From a virus, in the IMG/VR virus record IMGVR_UViG_3300043783_000100, positions 1-43,317 of that record: 43,317 nt of DNA, one strand, 5' to 3'. The notes beneath the pieces are model-generated. The model was not told the DNA's origin. It saw only the letters and a list, made by a program, of their open reading frames with translations, and did not search any database. How positions within the stretch are numbered: the stretch's first letter is position 1; every line of letters begins with the position of its first letter. Of the stretch, positions 31,065 through 37,452 are shown in pieces. Made by a program: the position numbers and the translations under genes.

Positions 31065-31371
31065 AAGCTACGCCCTGGCCATATCGACGGTGTTGCAACA
31101 GTACCCGCTGGCCGTCGTTCAAGAGTGTTGCGACCCCCGATTCGGACTACCGCGTACCCGAGAGTTTCCGCCCACGGTCGCTTCAATTGCTGAGTGGTGT
31201 GAATTGCGCGTGAAGCGCCACCACGGGGCGATCATTCATGGCCGGCTCGAGCAGGAAGCCGCCGCGCATGATGCCAAGTTCACCCCTGAGCACAGGCTCA
31301 CCATGATCGAGCGGCTTAAGGGGCTGATGCGTGGCTTATTGGTGCGGGAGCGGGAACAATCTAAAGCCTAG
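30898..31371 (+). CDS. Helicase-loader-like phage protein
   Basis: A 157-residue protein with AAGGA seven bases before ATG 30898, overlapping the previous gene by 167 bases in a different frame. The core IGCFPHARPPDPESYALAIS, then YPLAVVQECCDPRFGLP and FPPTVASIAEWCELR, matches a family of alphaproteobacterial phage proteins usually found beside replication genes. No Walker motif is present, so it is not an ATPase loader. Its stop codon interlocks with the convergent gene at 31368. Confidence 0.6.
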   Translation: MQQEIQQSTPSTRSLTLQLATESKAALAWPTSAQEAARAGKQLIGCFPHARPPDPESYALAISTVLQQYPLAVVQECCDPRFGLPRTREFPPTVASIAEWCELRVKRHHGAIIHGRLEQEAAAHDAKFTPEHRLTMIERLKGLMRGLLVREREQSKA

Positions 31372-31640
31372 CCGCCTCGGCACTGCTCGCAGGCAAACGT
31401 TTCAATCCCGGCATACCAGCACCGGCTGACGGTCTCGCAGCGCCGGCCACAGCAATCGCAAACCAATAGCTTCGGCGCAGCCTTTAACGGACCTAGCCGC
31501 CAATGCGACAGAGCCTCACTGGTGCGTTCGGCCTGCAGCTCGGCCATCTCCTCCCGCCGCACCATGACAACCATCCACACGGCCACGCCAAGGGCAAAGA
31601 GCGCCATTGCCCCGATGATGCAGGCGACCATGGTTATCAT
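31368..31640 (-). CDS. Membrane protein with cytoplasmic zinc ribbon
   Basis: A 90-residue protein whose ATG overlaps the previous stop (ATGA). An N-terminal transmembrane helix (MVACIIGAMALFALGVAVWM) is followed by a charged helix and a C-terminal set of cysteines (VCDCCGRRCETVSRC and FACEQC) able to bind one or two zinc ions. Function unknown. Confidence 0.6.
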   Translation of the reverse strand: MITMVACIIGAMALFALGVAVWMVVMVRREEMAELQAERTSEALSHWRLGPLKAAPKLLVCDCCGRRCETVSRCWYAGIETFACEQCRGG

Positions 31641-31849
31641 TGGGTGATGTCCAGTTTGAGCGGCCGCACCGCAAAATCATAAATGGATTGGGCCAACTCG
31701 GTTATCTTGTCGGGCGAGCTGGCTTTGGTAAGAGCTTGTTCCAGTGCCCATTTTCTCAATTGAAGCCGCTCAATATAGGCGCCCACTTGGCGCTCGGCCT
31801 CGGCTTGCATCTTAACAATCTGTTGCGCGTTCAATGGATTATCAGGCAT
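31637..31849 (-). CDS. Small helical protein
   Basis: A 70-residue protein starting at ATG 31849 with AAGGA eight bases before. The longer frame (to 32026) overlaps the upstream zinc protein and is rejected. Helical and charged (NAQQIVKMQAEAERQVGAYI; ALEQALTKASSPDKI). Function unknown. Confidence 0.55.
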   Translation of the reverse strand: MPDNPLNAQQIVKMQAEAERQVGAYIERLQLRKWALEQALTKASSPDKITELAQSIYDFAVRPLKLDITQ

Positions 31850-31923
31850 TGTTGTGTCCTTTTGAGTTGGCTCCATAACCTTGCCGTCCAAGGTGGCGGT
31901 TGCGTAGAATGGGAATACCACGA

Positions 31924-32196
31924 TCAGCCACCAAGTCCCGGCAACGGCTTGACATTCGTCTTGGCCGGCACCCACCACCGGCCCTCCCAACCGCAATGAT
32001 GCGACCAGGTACGGGCCCATGAGCATTCCGGCTCGCCTATTTCACCCGAAACCGGGTCCAATAGTTTAATATCACAGCGGTTTTCGTGCATGACATAATC
32101 GGCGGCCCTGGTCATGGAATGCAAATAATGGGCGCATGTGCGGCAGGATTTAATGCCGGTTTTGGTAGCGGGCGCGAGAGTATGGGCGGGGGTCAT
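31924..32196 (-). CDS. Small cysteine/histidine zinc protein
   Basis: A 90-residue protein starting at ATG 32196 with GGAG eight bases before. Metal ligands are spread through the chain: SCRTCAHYLHS, HENRCDIK, PECSWARTWSHHCGW. This spacing is typical of small phage zinc proteins of unknown role. Cytoplasmic. Between its stop and 31850 there is no separate gene. Confidence 0.6.
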   Translation of the reverse strand: MTPAHTLAPATKTGIKSCRTCAHYLHSMTRAADYVMHENRCDIKLLDPVSGEIGEPECSWARTWSHHCGWEGRWWVPAKTNVKPLPGLGG

Positions 32197-32215
32197 GAAC
32201 TGCACTCCGTGCGCC

Positions 32216-32473
32216 TTACGGCCTCTTGTCCGTCTCGGCCAAGATCATGCTTTGAATTAACAAAGCCGTCGGACTCATCTGCAGCACCCGGGTTATGCGC
32301 AGCAATGTGGACAGCGGCGGATCTGATAGTCCCAGCTCGTATTTTGAAACCTGTTGCGGGGTCATCTTGGCCTGTCTGGCAACATATTGCTGGGACAGGC
32401 CAAGTTGCTCGCGTTTGTCGGCCAGGCGGCGGCCGACTTCGACCAAGAATCGATAGTCGTGGTGTTTAGGCAT
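32216..32473 (-). CDS. XRE-family transcriptional regulator
   Basis: An 85-residue, single-domain Cro/C1-type repressor. It has VGRRLADKREQLGLSQQYVA, then the recognition helix region MTPQQVSKYELGLSDPPLST and a closing LLRITRVLQMSP. Its ATG overlaps the stop of the wHTH gene (TAATG), so the two regulators are made together. No C-terminal cleavage domain, so it is not a LexA-type induced repressor. Probably controls a phage promoter. Confidence 0.8.
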   Translation of the reverse strand: MPKHHDYRFLVEVGRRLADKREQLGLSQQYVARQAKMTPQQVSKYELGLSDPPLSTLLRITRVLQMSPTALLIQSMILAETDKRP

Positions 32474-32820
32474 TACAACAATTCAAACGGTTCAGACCAC
32501 ATTTTGTGTTTCGCGCGGTCACTCGCGATGTCGAATATCCGTTCCAGCCGATACCTTGCCCCAGGCCCCATATCGGACTTGATGCGGTACCCCTGCGGGG
32601 CCAGTTCCTTATTGGCGTAGTGGATGGTGCATTTGATCGAGTTGGCCGCCCATTCCGGCTCACCATTGGGCCGGTCGGCATAGACCAGGTTGGCCAGATC
32701 CCCTGCAGTAATGCCGTCCGGCCGATTGGCAACCAGCAACACAATGCGGCGCCGGACCGGGCCGGTGACGCGCAGGGCGGGCGCGTAGGGGCGTTTGCAG
32801 TGGGGGCAGCAGTCGGTCAT
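32473..32820 (-). CDS. Zinc-finger plus winged-helix DNA-binding protein
   Basis: A 115-residue protein starting at ATG 32820 with GGGGA five bases before. The N-terminus DCCPHCKRPYAPA is a zinc knuckle. Residues about 25-105 resemble the OmpR/PhoB-type winged helix used by response regulators: AANSIKCTIHYANKELAPQG is the recognition region and PGARYRLERI the wing. There is no receiver domain. Such stand-alone versions are seen in phages of alphaproteobacteria; a transcription role is likely. Confidence 0.7.
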   Translation of the reverse strand: MTDCCPHCKRPYAPALRVTGPVRRRIVLLVANRPDGITAGDLANLVYADRPNGEPEWAANSIKCTIHYANKELAPQGYRIKSDMGPGARYRLERIFDIASDRAKHKMWSEPFELL

Positions 32821-32966
32821 TTGAGTCCCCAATCAATGTTCTTGATGCTGATTAGAATTGACCACACTGTCACGCCAAGCATTTCCGGCACATGGGAAGT
32901 GACTAGCCCGCAGATGCCAGCAATAAAGGCCCATACGTAGAATCTGACGTTTAGGTGTTTATCCAT
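32817..32966 (-). CDS. 49-residue membrane protein
   Basis: Starts at ATG 32966 with AGGTT eight bases before, and its stop overlaps the next ATG (ATGA). Two short hydrophobic stretches (FYVWAFIAGICGLVTS and LGVTVWSILISI). It heads a leftward cluster with two regulators. Function unknown. Confidence 0.55.
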   Translation of the reverse strand: MDKHLNVRFYVWAFIAGICGLVTSHVPEMLGVTVWSILISIKNIDWGLK

Positions 32967-33049
32967 GTTCATAACCTAAACTCCTAATTGCGGGACTGTC
33001 AATCCCGGCGCATATTTGCTACACAACAAATCAATAGGGAAATATTCCC

Positions 33050-33238
33050 ATGCGAATCACATTCGACCTGTCCCCACCCGCGGCAACACTATTGCTGCGC
33101 TTGGCCGAACACATCCGTACTCACGCGGGGACTGAACCGAGCTGCGACGCTATATGCCGGTCGCTGGTGACGGATATTCTGGTGGACGATGCGGTGTGTC
33201 ATGGGGTCATTGCCGAGCCGAGTAGGGCGATGAATTGA
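33050..33238 (+). CDS. Small rightward hypothetical protein
   Basis: A 62-residue protein with GGGA nine bases before ATG 33050. The opening RITFDLSPPAATLLLRLAEH could be a strand and helices as in a ribbon-helix-helix protein; CDAICRSLVTDILVDDAV follows. It stands alone on the plus strand between two leftward clusters and is followed by a hairpin. The 83 bases before it are AT-rich and may hold divergent promoters. Confidence 0.5.
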   Translation: MRITFDLSPPAATLLLRLAEHIRTHAGTEPSCDAICRSLVTDILVDDAVCHGVIAEPSRAMN

Positions 33239-33240
33239 GC

Positions 33241-33268
33241 GGGGCGGCAGATTGGCGTCCGCCGCCCC
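33241..33268. terminator. GC-rich hairpin, possible bidirectional terminator
   Basis: GGGGCGGC (33241-33248) and GCCGCCCC (33261-33268) form a perfect 8-bp stem with a 12-base loop, two bases after the stop at 33238 and before the converging gene at 33312. There is no T-tract on either side, so termination efficiency is uncertain. Confidence 0.5.
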
Positions 33269-33311
33269 TAATGCCACTCGCCACGCGACGCGGCGAAGGA
33301 CGCGCGGGGCG

Positions 33312-33722
33312 TCATGGCATGTCGTTAGTCGGGTCCATGAACATTTCAACTTGGTCCATTTCATCGCTGAATAGGCCGATATCGCATGGTTGCTGCGGCT
33401 TGGCGGGTTTGAGCGGCGCAGTCCATTTGCGTTCGGCAACGGTCTTTTCGTCTAGTGCGCGGGGATTGAGTGGCATTAAAGAGCAACTCATAGGATTTGC
33501 ATAATCTGCCACTGTTTTAGGAATCACACGCCGCTTAAAGCTGTCAGTGAAGCCTTCTGGCGTGTACGACTTTGGATTATTGAACGACCCTGGCGGGTCT
33601 GCTGGATGGTCGTCCAGTCCATAGTTTTCCTCACGCGGCCGCCAGTCGCAAAAATGCGTGTTAGGGCAACGACCATCCATTGTGAGGCTTTCGCCGCAGT
33701 CAGGACATTTAGAACGGGACAT
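33312..33722 (-). CDS. Hypothetical protein with N-terminal zinc ribbon
   Basis: A 136-residue protein starting at ATG 33722 with GGAGG six bases before, the best site nearby; the open frame extends upstream to 33857 without need. N-terminal KCPDCGESLTMDGRCP with FCDW nearby forms a zinc ribbon. The rest is Pro-rich and probably extended (DEKTVAERKWTAPLKPAKPQ). Function unknown. Confidence 0.6.
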   Translation of the reverse strand: MSRSKCPDCGESLTMDGRCPNTHFCDWRPREENYGLDDHPADPPGSFNNPKSYTPEGFTDSFKRRVIPKTVADYANPMSCSLMPLNPRALDEKTVAERKWTAPLKPAKPQQPCDIGLFSDEMDQVEMFMDPTNDMP

Positions 33723-33963
33723 AATCACCCTCCATATCGAGTTGGCCGCGGTTGAGTGCATTGGTGGACTCGGCAAACCATGCCCGAAAGTCAGCGAACA
33801 CAAGCCGGACCTGTTCGTGCAACAGCTCGCCAGCGTCGAGCTCGGCGTCGGCCGCACGTTGGTCGGCCGCCATGCGAGACTGATTCGGCTTGTAGGTCCG
33901 GCCGCCTGTTACCGGTAGCCTGGCCCGGCGAGCGTTGAGGTAGTCGATTGAGTGTACGGGCAT
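33709..33963 (-). CDS. Hypothetical helical protein
   Basis: An 84-residue protein; a basic Arg/Lys-rich N-terminus (LNARRARLPVTGGRTYKPNQ) followed by amphipathic helices (AADAELDAGELLHEQVRLVF). It ends in MEGDYVPF. It overlaps the next gene's start. I considered a small terminase subunit or DNA-binding protein but see no clear HTH. Confidence 0.55.
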   Translation of the reverse strand: MPVHSIDYLNARRARLPVTGGRTYKPNQSRMAADQRAADAELDAGELLHEQVRLVFADFRAWFAESTNALNRGQLDMEGDYVPF

Positions 33964-33968
33964 GGCAC

Positions 33969-34238
33969 TTACTCGCCTTGCACTGTCGTAAACTCAGGGA
34001 TGCCGTCCATTGACGACACATAGACGTTGCCTTTGCCGTCCGGCATTCCGCCACCGAACCAACGCCCGCCCCAGCAGTACTTGGCCGCGAGCGCGACTGC
34101 GGCCGCCATGTGATTCGCGTCACTATTGAGTGCCGAATCCCAATGGATTGTGACGCTACCGGCCGACGCCGTTGCCTTTACGCGGCTGCCACGGAAGTTA
34201 GAGGGTCCGATGTAACGAGTTGTGATTGCTTGGTACAT
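33969..34238 (-). CDS. Phage protein of the YQAITTRYIGPSN family (unknown function)
   Basis: An 89-residue protein starting at ATG 34238, six bases after GCGAAGGA. Upstream residues in the open frame (MARAGSEGNQ) come from a leader shared with the next gene and are probably not translated. The sequence YQAITTRYIGPSNFRGSRVK, the H in NHMAAAVALAAKY and the RWFGGGMPDGKGNVYV end match a small protein common in proteobacterial phages. No known activity. Confidence 0.65.
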   Translation of the reverse strand: MYQAITTRYIGPSNFRGSRVKATASAGSVTIHWDSALNSDANHMAAAVALAAKYCWGGRWFGGGMPDGKGNVYVSSMDGIPEFTTVQGE

Positions 34239-34281
34239 TTGGTTTCCTTCGCTACCGGCCCGGGCCATCCGAACCGTGAAT
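34239..34281 (-). repeat. Conserved leader, copy A
   Basis: Reading on the minus strand: ATTCACGGT, three bases, GATGGCC, two bases, GGCCGGTAGCGAAGGA, then six bases to the ATG at 34238. The same parts with identical spacing occur before 34457. It supplies the ribosome-binding site (GCGAAGGA) and a GGCC(N2)GGCC palindrome. Confidence 0.75.
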
Positions 34282-34289
34282 GGGTGGGG

Positions 34290-34457
34290 TTAAGATTCGA
34301 CTAAAAACTCCATTTCGTAATGGTACACGGCAGCCCATCCCGAGACCGGAGCGCCGGCCTCAAATTGGCGTTGCCAGAACGATACGGGGCGTTGCCGACG
34401 CCACTCGTAGTCAGTCATTGCATCGAGCTTATTAAGCCAGTCGGCTAGTGTGCGCAT
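34290..34457 (-). CDS. First gene of the leftward arm, hypothetical
   Basis: A 55-residue protein starting at ATG 34457, six bases after GCGAAGGA. The upstream extension (MALAGSEGQN) belongs to the shared leader. The sequence is aromatic and charged (RTLADWLNKLDAMTDYEWRR; GWAAVYHYEMEFLVES). No family recognised. Being first from the control region it may be an early product. Confidence 0.55.
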   Translation of the reverse strand: MRTLADWLNKLDAMTDYEWRRQRPVSFWQRQFEAGAPVSGWAAVYHYEMEFLVES

Positions 34458-34500
34458 GTTCTGTCCTTCGCTACCGGCCAAGGCCATCTTGACCGTGAAT
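34458..34500 (-). repeat. Conserved leader, copy B
   Basis: Second copy of the 43-base leader (see 34239-34281): ATTCACGGT, GATGGCC, GGCCGGTAGCGAAGGA with the same spacers. 32 of 43 positions fall in the identical blocks, and the spacers differ. A duplication in front of two unrelated proteins points to a regulatory role. Confidence 0.75.
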
Positions 34501-34502
34501 TG

Positions 34503-34531
34503 ATACTCTCATAACCGTATGTGGGTGTCAA
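34503..34531 (-). promoter_or_regulatory. Candidate promoter for the leftward arm
   Basis: On the minus strand TTGACA (34531-34526) is a perfect -35. Seventeen bases further, GAGTAT (34508-34503) is a poor -10, directly in front of the ATTCACGGT of leader B. The position, just upstream of the first leftward gene, is right; the -10 is weak and might need an activator. Confidence 0.4.
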
Positions 34532-34568
34532 CTGGCAATTGAGAGGGGATGCGATAATAATTAAATAA

Positions 34569-34710
34569 ACCGTGAACACATTATGGAACATTTCTGTGGG
34601 ATGTTGCCCACTAATAGCCGAGTGAATTGGGATTCATTATTTGAATTGGGATTCATTTCTTCGATTTGGTGTAATATCAATAGCTTAGACCCCCCATTGA
34701 CATTCACGGT
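34569..34710. promoter_or_regulatory. Divergent control region with facing TTCACGGT elements
   Basis: TTCACGGT occurs on the minus strand at 34576-34569 and on the plus strand at 34703-34710, pointing outwards from the tandem palindrome at 34623-34657. With leaders A and B this makes four copies within about 440 bases. The rightward copy directly follows and overlaps a TTGACA (34697-34702), which could be a -35; no good -10 follows at normal spacing (GACAAT at 34722 is 19 bases off). Looks like the main switch between the two arms. Confidence 0.45.
34623..34657. repeat. Tandem palindromic operator-like sites
   Basis: TGAATTGGGATTCATT occurs twice, at 34623-34638 and 34642-34657, 19 bases apart. 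Each copy contains the inverted repeat TGAAT-TGGG-ATTCA, as expected for a dimeric repressor binding the same face of the helix roughly two turns apart. It lies centrally in the divergent region. Confidence 0.65.
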
Positions 34711-34942
34711 TTGCCCCCACAGACAATGGTCACCGGATGGCCGGTCCGAAGGTTCTTCCTTTCTGGCTTTAACGATGCTTCAGACAACTCGGCTAAGGGG
34801 CCGGCAAGCTCGGCTTCTCTCGTTCACACCCCTTCAATGCAAAGCCGCTTTGCTCTATCTTCAGTCCGCTAGGGACACTCGGCCTAGCGTGAAATGAAAT
34901 GAGAGCGTTGTCACGACCCAACCGTGTAAGGTTTTACCTGAC
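34711..34942 (+). promoter_or_regulatory. Leader region before the HTH gene
   Basis: About 230 bases without a convincing gene. They contain a degenerate relative of the minus-strand leader (GGATGGCCGGTCCGAAGG at about 34735-34752). There is also a perfect 7-bp hairpin, CGCTAGG (34867-34873) with CCTAGCG (34883-34889), and GTAAGGTTTTAC, a small inverted repeat about 8 bases before the ATG at 34943. The frame at 34583-34897 has no family features and no ribosome-binding site, so I left it out. Confidence 0.4.
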
Positions 34943-35155
34943 ATGACAGAAGCCGAGCTGATCCAGCAAGTTAGGGCTGTTAGATATGGCCGTACCCCAA
35001 GCATTCAGTCGATTGCGCAGGCAGCCGGCATGACCCGTGATGTGCTGTACAAGGCGATGAAGTCAGGACATCTTCCAGAGCGCCACAGAGCATCGCTGGC
35101 AAGTGTTATGCAGCATGTAGCCAAAGGGCTGTATTATAATCCTCGTTCGCCATAG
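34943..35155 (+). CDS. Small HTH protein ahead of terminase
   Basis: A 70-residue protein with AAGG eleven bases before the ATG. The HTH reads SIQSIAQAAGMTRDVLYKAM and the C-terminus is basic. It is the first gene of the rightward arm and stands just before the large terminase, so it may be a late-gene regulator or the small terminase subunit. The length is short for a terminase small subunit, but no other candidate is evident. Confidence 0.6.
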   Translation: MTEAELIQQVRAVRYGRTPSIQSIAQAAGMTRDVLYKAMKSGHLPERHRASLASVMQHVAKGLYYNPRSP

Positions 35156-35428
35156 CTGCGTTCTGTTCGATTATGACCCATTCTACGGGCATTTCTGGTA
35201 CTTGGCACTAGCTACAACCTTCCCATGGTCTTCCCAGCCAGCTAACATTCGGCTGCAGCTGTAGCAATATCAATGGGTTAGGTGCCTAGGCCAACAGCTT
35301 GCCACACTGGTGCACCCGTCTGCCGCCCAGCGCGCGGGCCCGGGAGCGGGCAGGTTGGGGCGTGAGTGGTGAGAGCGTGCGCCCCACACCCGGTCCACCC
35401 CCATAAAAATTATGGTATGTGACGTTGC
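35156..35428. other. Non-coding region before terminase (candidate packaging site)
   Basis: 273 bases with no gene. They hold short GC-rich inverted segments (GCGCGCGGGCCCGGGAGCGG near 35330-35350; CGGCTGCAGCTG) and an AT-rich stretch close to the terminase start (AAAAATTATGG). A cos or pac site is often found here in phage genomes. I see no ribosome-binding site with a good match before the ATG at 35429. Confidence 0.3.
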
Positions 35429-37300
35429 ATGAGCAACCCCAGCGCAGTTCCGCTCAAGGCCGAATCGGCACCGGACGAACCGGAACGGTTTGAGCTGCGC
35501 TCATCCGCGGTTGCGCCGTTTCCGCGGGCCAAGTTTCTGCAATTTCTCAAGACACTAAAGGTTCAGTCCAAGGATTATGGACTGGTGCCGTTTCGGTTGC
35601 TGGGATCGCAGCATTATTTACTTGATGAGATTTGTGCGGCTCTGGACCGCGGAATCACGGTTATTTATGTGCTCAAGAATCGGCAGGCCGGCATCAGTAC
35701 ATTTTTACTGGCGTTGGATTTGTTTTGGGCATTCAACTACAAGGGATTGCTTGGCTGCTTTATTACGCACGAAGAATCATCACGCGACGATTTTCGGTCA
35801 GCAATCGAGGTATTCTTTGCTGAGACCCCCAAGACCCACAAAGTCAACTACGTCCGGCACAACAGAAACCTGCTCATCCTCAAGAACGCATCGAAGTTCC
35901 GCTATCTGATTGCCGGCACTTCGAGCGGCCGCAAGGGTGGGTTGGGCCGGTCCGGCAGTGCCAATTTTGTTCATGCGACGGAGGTGGCGTTCTATGGCAA
36001 TGATGATGACTTGGCCGAGTTCCGATCTCAGACGAGTTCGCTCTATCCGCACCGGCTACAGATTTACGAATCTACTGCCAATGGTTTCAACCACTACGAG
36101 GAAGCCTGGGACAATGCCAAGAAAGACCCGACGAAGGCCGCAATATTTATCGGCTGGTGGCGGGATGAGAGAAATAGTTTCCCCCTCGATCACCCATTTT
36201 TTTCTAAGTATATGCCCGATGGTATCCAAAGTTCGCTCACCTCGCTGGAGCGAAAACGGGTCCGTGAAGTACGAGAACAATTTGACTTTGAAATATCACT
36301 CCAACAAGTAGCCTGGTATCGGTGGCATCTCGAAAGCGAGAAGATTAACGACCAGTCGTTGATGGATCAGGAATACCCGTGGACGGATCAGGACGCATTC
36401 CAGGCGACAGGTTCGCAGTTCTTCACTGCGGAAGCGTTAACAAACTCTATTCGGGAAGCCAAGAAACATTCCTTCCAGACCTATCGCTACAAGCTTACGC
36501 ACAAGTTCGAGGAGACGGTGCTGCAGCAGACGCGGGATCCGCGGTCGCCACTCCGCGTCTGGGAGGAGGCGTCACGTTTCGGATATTATGTGTTGGGCTG
36601 TGACCCGGCTTATGGTTCGAGTGACGAAGCCGACCGGTCGGTGGTGAGTGTGTGGCGTTGCTTTGCCGACTGTCTGGTTCAGGTTGCCGAGTACTGCTCG
36701 CCCGAACCTTCGACCTACCAGTGCGCCTGGGTGCTGTCGCATCTGGCGGGCTATTACGGGCCGACGTGGTTGATGCCGATACTGGAAATCACCGGGCCGG
36801 GTCAGGCGGTGTTTGATGAGCTGATGAAGGTGCAGAAACTGTCAGCCGAGATGAGGCCAGAAAATGATACGCACGGCATTAGAAATATTCTTGGTAATAT
36901 GCGGCATTTTTTTTATCGCCGCATTGATAGCCCTGGCGGCGGTTCTCTGATCTACCAGTGGAAAACCACCGAGGAATTGAAGCAGCGCATGATGAACCAG
37001 ATGAAGAATGGAATTGAACTTGGGAGAATGGTCCCAAGATCAGTTCCCCTGATTGATGAAATGCGCAAGATCGTCAATGACGAGGGCCACATTGGCGGCG
37101 AGGGCCGGGCCAAGGATGACCGCGTGATGGGTGCCGCGCTGGCTTACCAGGCGTGGAATATGTGGGGTCAGCCGCTGGTCAAGAACATGGGGCTGACCTT
37201 GGCGCGGTCCTTGGAAATTGATGAGCGCGGTGGTACAGAGCCGGTGGACAGGTTGATTGTGAATTTTCTCCGCAAGCAGCAGATTAAGGTGCCGGCCTGA
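35429..37300 (+). CDS. Terminase large subunit
   Basis: A 623-residue DNA-packaging motor protein (ATPase plus nuclease) that cuts concatemers and pumps DNA into the prohead through the portal. ATPase motifs: a Walker A variant KNRQAGIST (83-91); Walker B with catalytic Glu, VHATEVAF (E185); and motif III, ESTANGFNHYEEAW near 214. The RNase H-type nuclease shows VLGCDPAYG (D392), an acidic ILEITGPG and the final RAKDDRVMGAALAYQAW. Full length. The next gene overlaps its stop (TGATG). Confidence 0.95.
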   Translation: MSNPSAVPLKAESAPDEPERFELRSSAVAPFPRAKFLQFLKTLKVQSKDYGLVPFRLLGSQHYLLDEICAALDRGITVIYVLKNRQAGISTFLLALDLFWAFNYKGLLGCFITHEESSRDDFRSAIEVFFAETPKTHKVNYVRHNRNLLILKNASKFRYLIAGTSSGRKGGLGRSGSANFVHATEVAFYGNDDDLAEFRSQTSSLYPHRLQIYESTANGFNHYEEAWDNAKKDPTKAAIFIGWWRDERNSFPLDHPFFSKYMPDGIQSSLTSLERKRVREVREQFDFEISLQQVAWYRWHLESEKINDQSLMDQEYPWTDQDAFQATGSQFFTAEALTNSIREAKKHSFQTYRYKLTHKFEETVLQQTRDPRSPLRVWEEASRFGYYVLGCDPAYGSSDEADRSVVSVWRCFADCLVQVAEYCSPEPSTYQCAWVLSHLAGYYGPTWLMPILEITGPGQAVFDELMKVQKLSAEMRPENDTHGIRNILGNMRHFFYRRIDSPGGGSLIYQWKTTEELKQRMMNQMKNGIELGRMVPRSVPLIDEMRKIVNDEGHIGGEGRAKDDRVMGAALAYQAWNMWGQPLVKNMGLTLARSLEIDERGGTEPVDRLIVNFLRKQQIKVPA

Positions 37301-37452
37301 TGCCGTTACGCAAGGGAAAATCCAAGGCGACGTTTTCCTCGAACGTGTCCGAGATGATTCGCGCTGGTCATCCTCGCGCTCAGGCATTGGCTGCCGCTTA
37401 CCGGCAGAAGCGTGGCGGCAAGCGCCGCAGCCGTAGGAGTCGCAGACGATGA
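37300..37452 (+). CDS. 50-residue arginine-rich basic protein
   Basis: Starts at ATG 37300 overlapping the terminase stop. The N-terminal half (MPLRKGKSKATFSSNVSEMI) matches a small protein often found in phages beside packaging genes. The C-terminus is a dense basic run (QKRGGKRRSRRSRRR), protamine-like, suited to DNA or RNA binding. Stop overlaps the next ATG (ATGA). Function unknown. Confidence 0.65.
   Translation: MPLRKGKSKATFSSNVSEMIRAGHPRAQALAAAYRQKRGGKRRSRRSRRR

Noticed and set aside
34583-34897. 104-codon plus frame in the divergent control region
   Set aside because: No ribosome-binding site, no family resemblance, and it covers palindromes and promoter-like elements that look regulatory.
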